From Malus domestica (lineage: Eukaryota > Streptophyta > Magnoliopsida > Rosales > Rosaceae), in NCBI RefSeq assembly GCF_042453785.1, contig NC_091664.1, positions 29,002,501 through 29,066,500 of the forward strand: 64,000 nucleotides of DNA, written 5' to 3'. The notes beneath the pieces were generated by a model. The model was not told the origin of the DNA. It ran no database searches and saw nothing but the letters and a program-made list of their open reading frames with translations. Both the position numbers and the translations under genes were made by a program. The first letter of the stretch is position 1, and the number at the start of each line of letters is the position of its first letter. Of this stretch, positions 10,674 to 20,351 are shown piece after piece.

Positions 10674-12205
10674 ATGCATGTGACCGATTCAAATTATTTT
10701 TTCATTCTAGGTATGACTAGTGGGAAAGTTAGTTGTCTGGCAGATAGTGCAACCACGCATACTGTTTTGCGTGAACGCATCTATTTCACTAACTTCGTAC
10801 CTAAGAATGCACCTCTGACAACCCTCTCAGGCTCATCCAACCTGATCGAAGGATACGGTAAGGCACGTATAATGTTGTCCAATGGTACAATTTTGACCAT
10901 TGCTGAGGCACTCTATTCTCCACGTTCCGGAAGAACGTTACTAAGTTTCAAGGACATTAGAGATAACAATTACCACGCTGAAACCCACGTAGAAAACAGA
11001 GTTGAATTTCTGTGCGTAACTTCCTACGAATATGGCCAGAAGCGTATTCTAGAGAAGATGGAGCGTAACCCGAGTGGTCTGTATACTACGACCATACGCC
11101 CCATAGAATGCCACTATGTGGCCGGCCCTACCACAGGGACCGCGCACGAAATTACACTTTGGCATGATCGTTTGGGACATCCTGGACGAATAGCGATGCG
11201 CCGTATCCTCAAAACTTCACACGGGTATCCACTAACCCGAAGCTTAGGTTCGATCCATGAAATTGCATGTCAAACATGTTCTATGGGAAAGCTTATTACT
11301 AAGCCTTCTTATGACAAGATTCGTTCGAATCCTCCCATTTTTCTACAACGGATTCAGGGGGACATTTGTGGACCGATTCAACCTCCCTGCGGACCATTTA
11401 GATATTTTATGGTTTTGGTTGACGCTTCTACACGTTGGTCACACGTGTGCTTGTTGTCCACAAGGAACGCTACATTCTCCAAACTGTTGGCTTAGGTTAT
11501 CAAGCTCAGGGCTCACCACCCTGATTATCCGATCAAATCTATTCGATTGGATAATGCTGGAGAATTCACATCTAAAACTTTTGATGACTATTGCATGTCG
11601 GTTGGGGTTGAAGTTGAACATCCTGTACCCCATGTTCACACCCAGAACGGCCTGGCAGAGGCTTTCATTAAGCGTTTACAAATGATTGCTCGATCGTTGG
11701 TCATACGTACCAAGCTCCCGATCGCTGCTTGGGGCCATGCAATATTGCACGCAGCAAAGTTGGTCCGCCTGAGGCTTGTTGCGACACAACCATTTAGTGC
11801 CCTTCAGTTGGTCACCGGATGCGAACCCGACATATCGCATCTGCGCGTTTTTGGTTGTGCGGTCTATGTGCCGATCTCGCCGCCCTTACGTACAAAAATG
11901 GGGCCTCAGCGAAGGATGGGAATCTATGTCGGATATGATTCTCCTTCGATTATTCGTTACTTAGAACCTTTGACAGGCGATCTGTTTACCGCTCGTTTCG
12001 CGGATTGTCACTTCTATGAGACAGTCTTCCCGTCGTTAGGGGGAGATAAGAACGTCAACGTTCCTAATGAACGACGCGAATTATCGTGGACGACTCCCAC
12101 TTTGTCTCATTTAGATCCCCGCACCGCTCAGTCTGAAGCTGAAGTGCAGCGCATATTAGATCTCCAGAGCATAGCTCAGAGCATGCCAGATGCTTTCACC
12201 GATCT
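10674..12205 (+). pseudogene. Copia pol fragment: protease-like end, GAG-pre-integrase, integrase; interrupted
   Basis: One frame throughout. It carries a remnant of the aspartic protease region (ADSATTHTVL), a GAG-pre-integrase zinc-binding segment (LWHDRLGHPGRIAMRRIL, then CQTCSMGK), and an integrase core with GDICGPI and the DNAGEF region. A TAG at 11493-11495 breaks the frame between these integrase segments. The frame then continues to 12205, where the element is cut off before reverse transcriptase. A chance stop follows in the joined repeat sequence at 12213. Confidence 0.8.
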
Positions 12206-13224
12206 AGGACTTTAAAGATTTACATTTTAATAAAAATTTATCTACTTACTTTATTTAATGATAAGGATAAAAGAATAAAAAAACATAAAAAAACACCACA
12301 TGCGCTAAGCGCGCGTAACCCCCACCCCCCCCCCCCTTCCCCCTTTCCACTCTTTTTTCTCCCCGTCGTTAGCAATCACTGAGAGATTTTTTTTTATTTT
12401 TTATTTTGCTTAGAATAAGATAAAGACTTCAAATTTAATTACATTTCCCAATTTATTTTTGTGGTGTTGTTTCCTAATAATAGTCAAGATGACAAGGGAT
12501 TTTTCAATGTGCTAGAACATGGGATGGTACACCACGTATCTCTATACAAGTGGTGAGATTCTTGTGTTAAAAAATTAATAACATAAAAAATAAAATATCT
12601 TACCACTTACATAATAACACGTGGTGTACCACTTGTATTACGAGCATAAGGAAAAATTTCTCCAAGATGACACCCAAGCTAAAGAAATTGGATGGAGAGC
12701 TACATTTAATTATTGTAGGTATGTAAAAAGTGTGAGGGACTTTTAATTGAGTAATTGAAAATAGCTTTTTAAATATAATTACTGAGGACATAATCTTTTC
12801 AAGGTTTCATAAATAGTGTAGTACGTTAAGTTTCATAAACAATGTAGTAAGTTTCATAAACAATGTAGTAAGTTTCATAAAAAGTTTAGCAAGTTTCATA
12901 AACAATGTAATAAGTTTCATAAACAGTTTAGTAAGTTTCATAAACAGTTTAGTAAGTTTCATAAATAGTGTAGTACCGTTAAGTTTTATAAACAATGTAA
13001 AAAGTTTCATAAATAGTACGTATGAGGACGCGTTGGTCTAGTACGTTAGTTTTTTGTTTAAATATTAAAATTATGTATTTTTCATTAAAATTTAAGTTCT
13101 TTTATCATTTTTATTAAAATTTAAGAGTTTTTCATTAAAATTTAAATATTTTTTATTAAATAAAATTATAGCATGATTTTTTGTTAAAGTAAATTTTGCC
13201 CAAACCTTTTTCATGAAAATTCCC
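12206..13224 (+). repeat. Second copy of the DNA-transposon-like repeat, complete on its right side
   Basis: 12206-13081 repeats 7251-8126. It then continues past the Copia insertion point through ttcattaaaatttaag repeats to a right end ctttttcatgaaaattccct. The right part matches 39120-39287. This copy therefore preserves the empty site. The 20-bp tandem array is at 12803-13015. Confidence 0.8.
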
Positions 13225-13339
13225 TTCTTTTTTTTTTTTTTGTTTCTGCTTACATACCAAATGCAAATTTTCAATTATGCAGGAAGGTTCCTGTGAGTAA
13301 TTAAGCTTGTTGATTTGAAATTTTAGCTACCACGTCTTG

Positions 13340-14690
13340 GACCACAAGGAAGAAAATATCGGTAATATCGGAAATATCAGTAGTCCGAAAACACGGAAAT
13401 ATCGATGGAAATATCGGGATAATATCGATATCGATAAAAATTACATGGAAACCACGGAAATTGTAAGAAAAACTTGGAAATTTTTAATGAAACTTTGCAG
13501 GATGTTTATTTAGTCAATTATCTATTAGTTTATCACAAAAAATTGGAAGGAAATGCATTGCATGATGGATTTAACTGATTTAAGTTGATTATATAGCGAA
13601 CTGGCAAATTTTTCACTCTTTGAGGTTCAAATTTTTCACTATTTCCCTGAAATTATATATTTTCACTTTTTCCCTGAAATTGAGTCCTTTATCCTAATTT
13701 AATCTGGACCCCCAGATTAATTTATATTTTCACTCTTTCCCTGAAATTATATAAATTGTGCAATTGAGTCCTTTATCCTAATCTAATCTGGACCCTCCAT
13801 CTTGATTCTCACTCTCTGTCACGCTGCCACGTGGCAGACCACTAACCCTCACCCTATCTCTCTCTCTTTTCCCGAGTCCCTCTCGGACCCCTCACTCTCT
13901 CTCAGTTCTCAACTCTATCTCTCTCTCGAACTCTCGTTCTCTCACTCCATTTCCCCGATCGCACCCACACCCAGGCACACCCAAATCCGTCCACCCCGAT
14001 GCCAGCGCAACATCTCCACCACCCTCCTGAACTCTCCCTCCCTCTCCTCCGTCTCTGGGAAGCACGACGACGCGCAGAGGAAGCTCCATTTCCCCAATCG
14101 CACCCACACCCATTTCCCCAAATCGTTCGATGAAGAGAGCATCATCGGGGGACTATTCGATTCGGTGGGGAAAGGACGAGGTGAATCTGTCGCTCTCGCT
14201 TTTCTCGATTCGGTTTTACGAGAAGATGAACTACACTCGGTGGGTTTTTCCCTAAATTTCCCTACTTTGGATATGTAATTCTTGTTAGATCTTGAAGCTT
14301 TTTGTGTAAATTAAGGTAATTTTTGAATCATTATGCACTGTAATTCCATAATTTGATCTATTGGAATTTGGGTTTGCTTCAACTTCGTGTTTGTTTCTGG
14401 GGATTTGGGGGAATTTCGGCGGTGGTGATTGTGATTAGCGGTCCGAAGGAGTCCTCGCGCTCGGCGGATTCCGGCGGCTCCACTCCCTTTCCACCGTTCA
14501 GTAAGCCCTCCTCCGCCTCTTCCAGCTCTGCTCCTTCTTCTTCCTCGTCGGGAGCATCCTCCTCGCGAAAATATCGAAAATATTGATAATATCGCGATAT
14601 TTGGACGATAATTAAGTGGATATATGTAAAAATATCGTTATCTTATCGATATTTAAATCCTTGTTGGACCCATACAAAATTTCTTTTGTA
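13340..14690. repeat. AATATCG-rich repeat flanking a GC-rich, gene-like insert
   Basis: Left block (13355-13440) and right block (14565-14665) are dense in aatatcgg/atatcgat motifs, partly in inverted orientation. Between them lies CT-rich, GC-rich sequence resembling a plant promoter, 5' UTR and exons (13840-14280 and 14385-14570, the latter reading as a Ser/Pro-rich peptide with STPFPPFSKPSS). Part of it (13820-13990) resembles 53680-53840. I suspect a DNA transposon that captured a gene 5' end, but I do not recognise the gene and could not define exact ends. Confidence 0.4.
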
Positions 14691-17278
14691 GCCGATAGTT
14701 TGACCTAATCTTGCCCTAAGTCTAGGCTATTTAGCCTATTTTTATTTGGGCTCTTGCCCCTGTTTTTCAACCCAAAAAAAATAAAAAACTGATTAAATAA
14801 AAAACTGATTAATTGTTTAGAAAAGGATACTAACCGACTTACGTGGACCACTTAGAGAGAACCACGTGTCATAGACCCCCCAATAGGGCCAATTCTCTTG
14901 TTTTTCTTTTTACGCGTAAGCAAACACCCTCCTTTTTAATATTAACCTTTAGGCATGAGCTCACGTGCTTGTAGAATACATTTTTTAAATCACGTCATGT
15001 TACGCATGATTTATACGTTTTAAATGTATTTATATATGTGAATTGACAAAAGGAAAGTCAAATATTTGAAGTAAATGAATAATCTTAGATCATGCTAGAA
15101 AAAAACGTCTCACAAACTAATCAAAGCAGCTGAATTCACATAATAAAATCGGTCTTTCAATTTTTATCTACATTCTATTGAATTTAAATTAAGAATAGAG
15201 AAAATAATATTTAGTAAACAACTGATTGAATCACATTATTGCTAACTCATTGTGAGGCTAAGCCCACCTCCCTCCCCTTTATTATAGATAATATCGTTTG
15301 TTAAAAAAAAATAGTTATTTGACAACTAATTTATTACATTATTATGCGCATGCCAAAAATATTTTTTATAACTGACATTACACACCTTTTAAGATGTTTT
15401 GAATATGTTTAAAAATAGAGAAAATAATATTTAATGAACAACTGACTAAATCACATTATTGCTAGCCTATTGTGAGGTTAAAAAAAATTGTACAAAAAGA
15501 ATTAATTATTAAAAAAACACTGTTAAAATGTTGAAAAATACCCTTACATTATTTGATGCATTATTTTGGGTTGCTTTTGAATTTTTTTGTTTTGGGGACA
15601 TTTTTGTCCAAATTTTTTTTGTGAAGCTTGTGACCCCAAAGGGGTTGTTAGCTTTATATATTAAGATTAGGAGGAGAGGAAGGGTGCATTGGTGCAAGTT
15701 GGCTGGGTCAACTCGAATACACCATACCCTATTCAATTTTAAACAGAGTCTAGAAGGTTGAAATGAAGAAAAAATCTGCCCAAAACCAACCGAATCATTA
15801 TTTTGGGTTGGGTTAGGTTGCCTTGCTGCCCATATCAGCCCAAACCCAATATGATTTTGAGCCCAAATTTGCTCATGCTCATACCCATCTCACTTCATAT
15901 TATATAAATTATTATATGTATAACTTTTGGAATGACTATACTTGAAGTTCGTTGTCAATTTTCATTGAATAATGAATGATAGTATTACATTTACATTTCT
16001 TTTGGTTGAGGTTTTGGTATATGCAAAGTTGTTTGCTTTAACTTTTGCGCGGATGGTGATGTGTAAATATACTTTTAATTAATAATGATGTTTGATTCAA
16101 AATTTGAAAAATCATGTAAAATAAAGTGTTATAAGATTAAACTTGATAAAGTTGGGCAAATTTGAACCAAACTCAAATAATCTCTAACCCACCTCAAATA
16201 ATCCTGAACCTAATTAAAATCCAAACACGACTAAACTCACATGAATCTGAACCCAATACAAACCCAACTTTTGAAAATTAGATTAGGATTAAGTTGACCA
16301 TCTAGCCGACCTAACCCGTTTGAGTTGCACCCTAAACATGAGACATGCCCAACGAACAGCCATAAATCTGGGCTTTCCAATTGCAATTTGATATCTGATT
16401 TCTTAGAAAATGACAAGTGAAGTGAAGTTGCAGGCAGCAGCTTGTGTACCCTTTTGTGAATTTTTACACATTTTATCTGAAGGGTATTAAGAACTTGCCT
16501 GAAGTGCTTCTTGGAAAGCATGTGAAGCCTACTCCTGCTGCTAGCACTTGTGAGCCTCATGCCACAATTGCTGGTTTCACTGGTTGAAAGATGATGTTGG
16601 TTTCTGGTTTTTACTAGATTTGGTGTTGGCAGTGGAGAGTAATAAATTTGTTTTTTTGGAGGAAATGAAAGCTATTTTCTTTCAGTTTTTCTTTTCCATT
16701 TTCTGAAGGCTATTTTCATTCCTAAATGTTTAATAAAAATCCCAAGTAATAGAATTTATGCTTAATTTGTAGTATCTTAAACCATCAGTAGGTTTTGGAT
16801 CTGATGACTAATTTGGCGGTAAGACATTAAGCAAAAATTTTAACTTGTAAAGAAGATTGTGTAAAGCTTTATGAGATGATTGCTTGTATTTTTGGTCCTA
16901 TGATCTATTGATATTTCATTTTAAATTTGACTCCCAAAGACAATATAAGTTTGTTACTAATTTATTAAAATTAAACTTAAACATCGGTTTATATAAATTT
17001 TTCATTGTGTAGTTCGCCTAAACCTCTCGCTTTTTGATGCAAATGTATCATCTTATTAAAAAAAATAAAAAATTTAAGAGCTTGTCGGGTTTGACGACTC
17101 GATTTGAGCAATTGTCGCGCTCCCCTTTCATTTTATGTTCAGGTGACATTAATCTGACATATTTTGAGATGCTATTAAAGAAAACAAATCAACAACTAAT
17201 CTGCATCAGTCAATTCTAATTTATTTTGTATTTCACATGTACATGTATGTAAGTTTTATAAAGGACTGTTACATAACA
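14691..17278. other. Gene-free interval with degenerate repeats
   Basis: AT-rich sequence with no convincing gene. Two partial copies of a SINE-like repeat occur at about 15185-15310 and 15412-15485 (both contain the run from aatagagaaaataatatt to cacattattgctag). They match the tail of the SINE at 46225-46372. A short open stretch near 16470-16590 reads [17 protein letters not shown] but has no recognisable homology or splice context. Confidence 0.5.
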
Positions 17279-17890
17279 CTATAATGCCCGAGGCATCATG
17301 TCTGCGTATCCGATCCCTCTACGAGTAGTCGGAAAGATTGTGAACAAGAAGCTCGACAAAATCCCAGCTCCGAGAGGCAAATTCATTGTTAGTTCACCTA
17401 TTCCCGCTTCAGAAAAGAAGCAACTTTGCACATTGAAGTTGCAAAGAGCAAAGACCAAGAACACAAATAGTGACATAAAGGCGTGAACAAAATCTATAAA
17501 CTTTATTTTATAATTCTTCAAGTCCCTATCCATGTCCTCGGCGTTACTGCAGTTGAAAATGTACATGCCTTTGAACGTGGCGATTCCATAGTAGAGTTTT
17601 CGGTCGTTGTCCATGAAGCTATCAGTAAACGAAGATAAGAAACAAAGGAGAGCACAAAATGTAATGACACATGTTGTCAGGTACTTATTGAAAAGTTGGC
17701 AAGAACCATTGTTGGAGAAAGTAGGGATGAGGGTGTGAAATGCGAGGACTGTGCTGGTAGGTAGAAGGTTAGTGAGGTTGGCCGCACTGGCTAGGGTTTG
17801 GTGGACGGCGTACTGGTTCAAGCTGTGCTTTAATATGGTGGGAGGGGAAGGTGGTGGGCGTGGTTGCTCGGAAGATAGTACCTCAGCCAT
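17279..17890 (-). CDS. DUF679 membrane protein (DMP family), single exon
   Basis: 203 aa and intronless, as is usual for this family. After a short Pro-rich N-terminus (PRPPPSPP) come family landmarks: LANLLPTSTVL-like segment (here TNLLPTSTVLAFHTLIPTF), SSFTDSF around residue 88, KLYYGIATFKGMYIFN, DFVHAFMSLFVFLVFAL, and the C-terminal IFPTTRRGIGYAD. Four hydrophobic segments are visible, as expected for DMPs, which sit in ER, vacuolar or plasma membranes. Family roles include senescence-associated membrane remodelling, and in the distinct DMP8/9 clade gamete fusion. The N-terminus and FKGMYIFN resemble the vegetative or senescence clade more than DMP8/9, which is an inference. No frame damage is seen. 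Confidence 0.88.
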   Translation of the reverse strand: MAEVLSSEQPRPPPSPPTILKHSLNQYAVHQTLASAANLTNLLPTSTVLAFHTLIPTFSNNGSCQLFNKYLTTCVITFCALLCFLSSFTDSFMDNDRKLYYGIATFKGMYIFNCSNAEDMDRDLKNYKIKFIDFVHAFMSLFVFLVFALCNFNVQSCFFSEAGIGELTMNLPLGAGILSSFLFTIFPTTRRGIGYADMMPRAL

Positions 17891-18736
17891 GTAGAGAAAG
17901 AAGAAGGGAGTTTGGTTATATTAATTCGCTTTCTGTTGGAGGTGATAAAAGGCAATGCTTTATAGAAAATGAAGACATTGGAGTTTAGGTTGTTTACCTC
18001 AGAATGGTGATGTATGTAAATCATGTGGATTGTGTTTTGAGAGAGGGATAGCGTAAGGGACACCAACAATGGACTAATTTCTAGGCCATAAGAAACTGAC
18101 ATATGATGTATGCAACCATTTTTTAGCTAGTTACCTAATATGACCATAAATTAACTCACTTGCTAGCTGTTTGAAGGAATGCAATCCTACATCAGAAGCT
18201 TGGCAGAACTACAACTTATATTGAACTGTTTCACTTTTAAATAGCCAACAACTACCGGGCTATGCAGGTGGTTAAGTTAAAATAATATCAGTGTGATTAG
18301 TAGTGGCTGCTGGTCCGACTCTGAAATCTTGACGCTAGCTAGAACTTACCTATCTTCCAAGAGTTTCGCACCATCAACATTCATCATTGATGATTTTATA
18401 GGTCATTTATGTCTAGCTTGAGGTAACAAAAGTGATTTCCGTTCCGATTCTATACAGTTTAATAAAACAACTTTAAAGAGAAATCAGATTTGGCCTCCTC
18501 CCCAACCAAACTCTTCCTCAAGTCCATTACTCCAATCTCAGTTACGGATTAGTACCATCACTTTGAACATTTGGGAGATGCTTCTCTCCTTCGTTTGCTA
18601 ATCACCAACAGGGTTTAATACAAAGAAAATTGTGATAAGTAGTCTCATGTTTGGATGAGCTACAGTAGAACCTTGAATTGCAAAGTTTGCTGACATTCAG
18701 AACATGCTTCGGTCTGCAATGCTGCAATGTGCAATC
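17891..18736. other. Upstream flank of the DMP gene and intergenic sequence
   Basis: Non-coding. The first few hundred bases are the presumed minus-strand promoter of the DMP gene. I see no tRNA, conserved element or other gene here. Confidence 0.4.
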
Positions 18737-18936
18737 TGTTGAAATGTCCCACACCGACCGTATCAATAACAAAAGAAGAGTTTTAAATACCCTAATCTCA
18801 TTCCAACTAAAACCAAGGCATTTTGTGATAAAACCTCACACCTTACGGATTGTGCAGATGGTAATTACCAAGTTGGGAACAATATCGGTGTTATTGGAAG
18901 TGGGCCGTATGGTCCGTTTCTCTGATAATTCTACAC
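18737..18936 (+). mobile_element. Solo LTR related to the TRIM at 50989-51555
   Basis: It begins TGTTGAAATGTCCCACACC. It shares the diagnostic blocks aaccaaggcattttgtgata, cacaccttacggattgtgca and atatcggtgttattggaagt with the LTRs of the TRIM downstream of the RLCK gene. No primer-binding site follows, and there is no second LTR nearby. Confidence 0.55.
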
Positions 18937-19009
18937 AATCAATCATCGATAAAACCACATAAAAAAATGGATTAACAATGTCGCAATGCAGCCGCACCCC
19001 GTTCATCTT

Positions 19010-19690
19010 TTTTCTAAAAACCGATTCATTGATTTTTGTATTTTTTCTTATGTTTGCCCCCGTCTCTGGTACCAACTTTGCAACAAACAGAATGGTTACA
19101 ATCCATTAGGAAACTAAAAGCGTATGAGAAGATCCAAGAACCTAACCAGCTAACAAATGTTATTAGGCTACCGGCTGACCACTTCATGTTTATGAGAAAT
19201 ATCTGAAAAAATTAGGCTAAATTAGTTAGAAATGCGGTATATCAAAATGTATGTGACTGAACTGAATTTCGAACAATTCTATCAATTGTTGAGGTCATGC
19301 TTGTTAAGTATAACCTACATCTGACATTATAACCCAAGCAATGCCTCCCATGCTCAACGAGAACGAGCCAGTAAATACCTGATCGTAGGTTTCACATAGG
19401 CTGAGAGATAGTCGCTATTGCCTATTGGCATATATCAGAAAGAAAAGCAAGTTTTGAGATTCAAGTTATGTCGGATTTACCAAAACGCGGACAAATGCCA
19501 CAATGGGAGTATAATCTGCTTCCACTGTTGAAGGTTCTATACATAGTAGACTTCATTCTTTCAAGACAGTTTACAAAAGACAATAAGAAACTGAAAGTGG
19601 ATTAGATTTTGTTCAAGAGGAAACCTGCGACGAGAATGACAACCCGACGACGAGACAACCTAAGCATGTTCCTGAAGGTACCCGTAAGAG
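19010..19690 (-). pseudogene. 3' exons of an ERD6-like sugar transporter, decayed (copy 1)
   Basis: On the minus strand, exon-sized blocks encode consecutive pieces of an ERD6-like monosaccharide transporter: GTCLGCLVVGLSF (about 19625-19678), a frame-shifted QQWK...TPIVAFV piece (about 19495-19540), GSFSLSMGGIAWVIMS (about 19318-19370), then [19 protein letters not shown] and [11 protein letters not shown] (about 19100-19200), ending near the VPETKG-like motif, which is out of frame. Splice boundaries are partly retained, so it is an unprocessed duplicate. The 5' two thirds of the gene are absent. Intact relatives are 12-helix tonoplast H+/sugar symporters. A sister fragment lies at 23730-24175 beyond SEC23. 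Confidence 0.75.
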
Positions 19691-20014
19691 ATACGGAGTA
19701 CAAGACATCAGCATCGGATTTTCATCCTTTCCGGAATAAGGAAGCACTTTAATACTTTTTCAGGATTCACTTCCATTTTCATAAATGATTAGTTAAAAAA
19801 AAAATTAATCAAATGCATTTTCAATCATTTTAAAAGCATTTTCAAACAAACTTTTAAAAATTAAAAATGATGCATGAAAATCACTTCCCAAGTGATACGC
19901 TGTTATTTTCAAAATCACTATTAAGTTTATAAACCCTCAAAATGCAGTTATCCTTTTATTCCACTCCCCACTCTCTACTCCATGTAATATGTCTGTATGT
20001 AGTCCTTTTATCGT

Positions 20015-20031
20015 CACGTGACAAGCACGTG
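20015..20031 (+). promoter_or_regulatory. Two G-boxes (CACGTG) upstream of SEC23
   Basis: CACGTG occurs at 20015-20020 and 20026-20031, separated by 5 bp (acaag). G-boxes are known binding sites of plant bZIP and bHLH factors. The second one overlaps the left target-site duplication of the MITE inserted at 20040, so the MITE now separates the pair from the gene by an extra 200 bp or so. Regulatory use is inferred. Confidence 0.4.
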
Positions 20032-20039
20032 ATACTTTG

Positions 20040-20231
20040 GAACTGGATCCTCTTCGAGGTAAATTTTCAGGATCCTGCCGGGCGACAAACACAACCGTTG
20101 AATTTTAATTCAACAGTTATAATTATTATAACTTTAAAAAAGTTCTGTTTGTAGCTGTTGGATTGAAATTCAACGAGCGCGTTTATCGCTCAACAGGATC
20201 CGAGAGTTTGCCTCGGAGAGGATCCAGTTCC
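20040..20231 (+). mobile_element. Mutator-type MITE with 10-bp target-site duplication
   Basis: The element is 192 bp. The left end gaactggatcctcttcgagg is the near-perfect reverse complement of the right end (cctcggagaggatccagttc), and the terminal inverted repeat extends about 36 bp with a few mismatches. It is flanked on both sides by TGATACTTTG (20030-20039 and 20232-20241). A 9-11 bp target duplication is the hallmark of MULE insertions. It ends about 120 bp before the SEC23 ATG, in the promoter or 5' UTR. Confidence 0.85.
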
Positions 20232-20351
20232 TGATACTTTGAACTAAACACTCTCTCTGTCTCTGCGCCTCGTCTCTTCACACCCACGGCTAATCCAAGC
20301 CGATGAAACAGAAAGACTAAAACTTTACCGAACACTGATCGAATCTCCGCC

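Larger units (their letters stand above)
8126..12205 (+). mobile_element. 3'-truncated Copia retrotransposon (5' LTR, gag, protease/integrase region; no RT or 3' LTR)
   Basis: 5' LTR 8126-8383 (258 bp): it opens TGTTGTAAAC, has a TATA-like ctataaataaagg near 8251 and ends CCACAACA. A primer-binding-like CGTTATCAGCACG follows at 8384. A leader of about 1.1 kb (8384-9478) with poly-A stretches precedes gag. The coding region runs gag, then pre-integrase and integrase, and stops at GATCTAGG where the sequence passes directly into a second copy of the host repeat. Reverse transcriptase, RNase H and the 3' LTR are missing, so the copy is not autonomous. Confidence 0.85.

Noticed and set aside
13802..14586. 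Protein-coding gene in the CT-rich/Ser-rich interval
   Set aside because: Open frames are short and discontinuous, lie between AATATCG repeat arms, and have a relative at 53680. It is better treated as captured or repeat sequence.
16470..16590. Exon reading [17 protein letters not shown]
   Set aside because: Too short, with no splice partners or recognisable family. It could not be supported as a gene.
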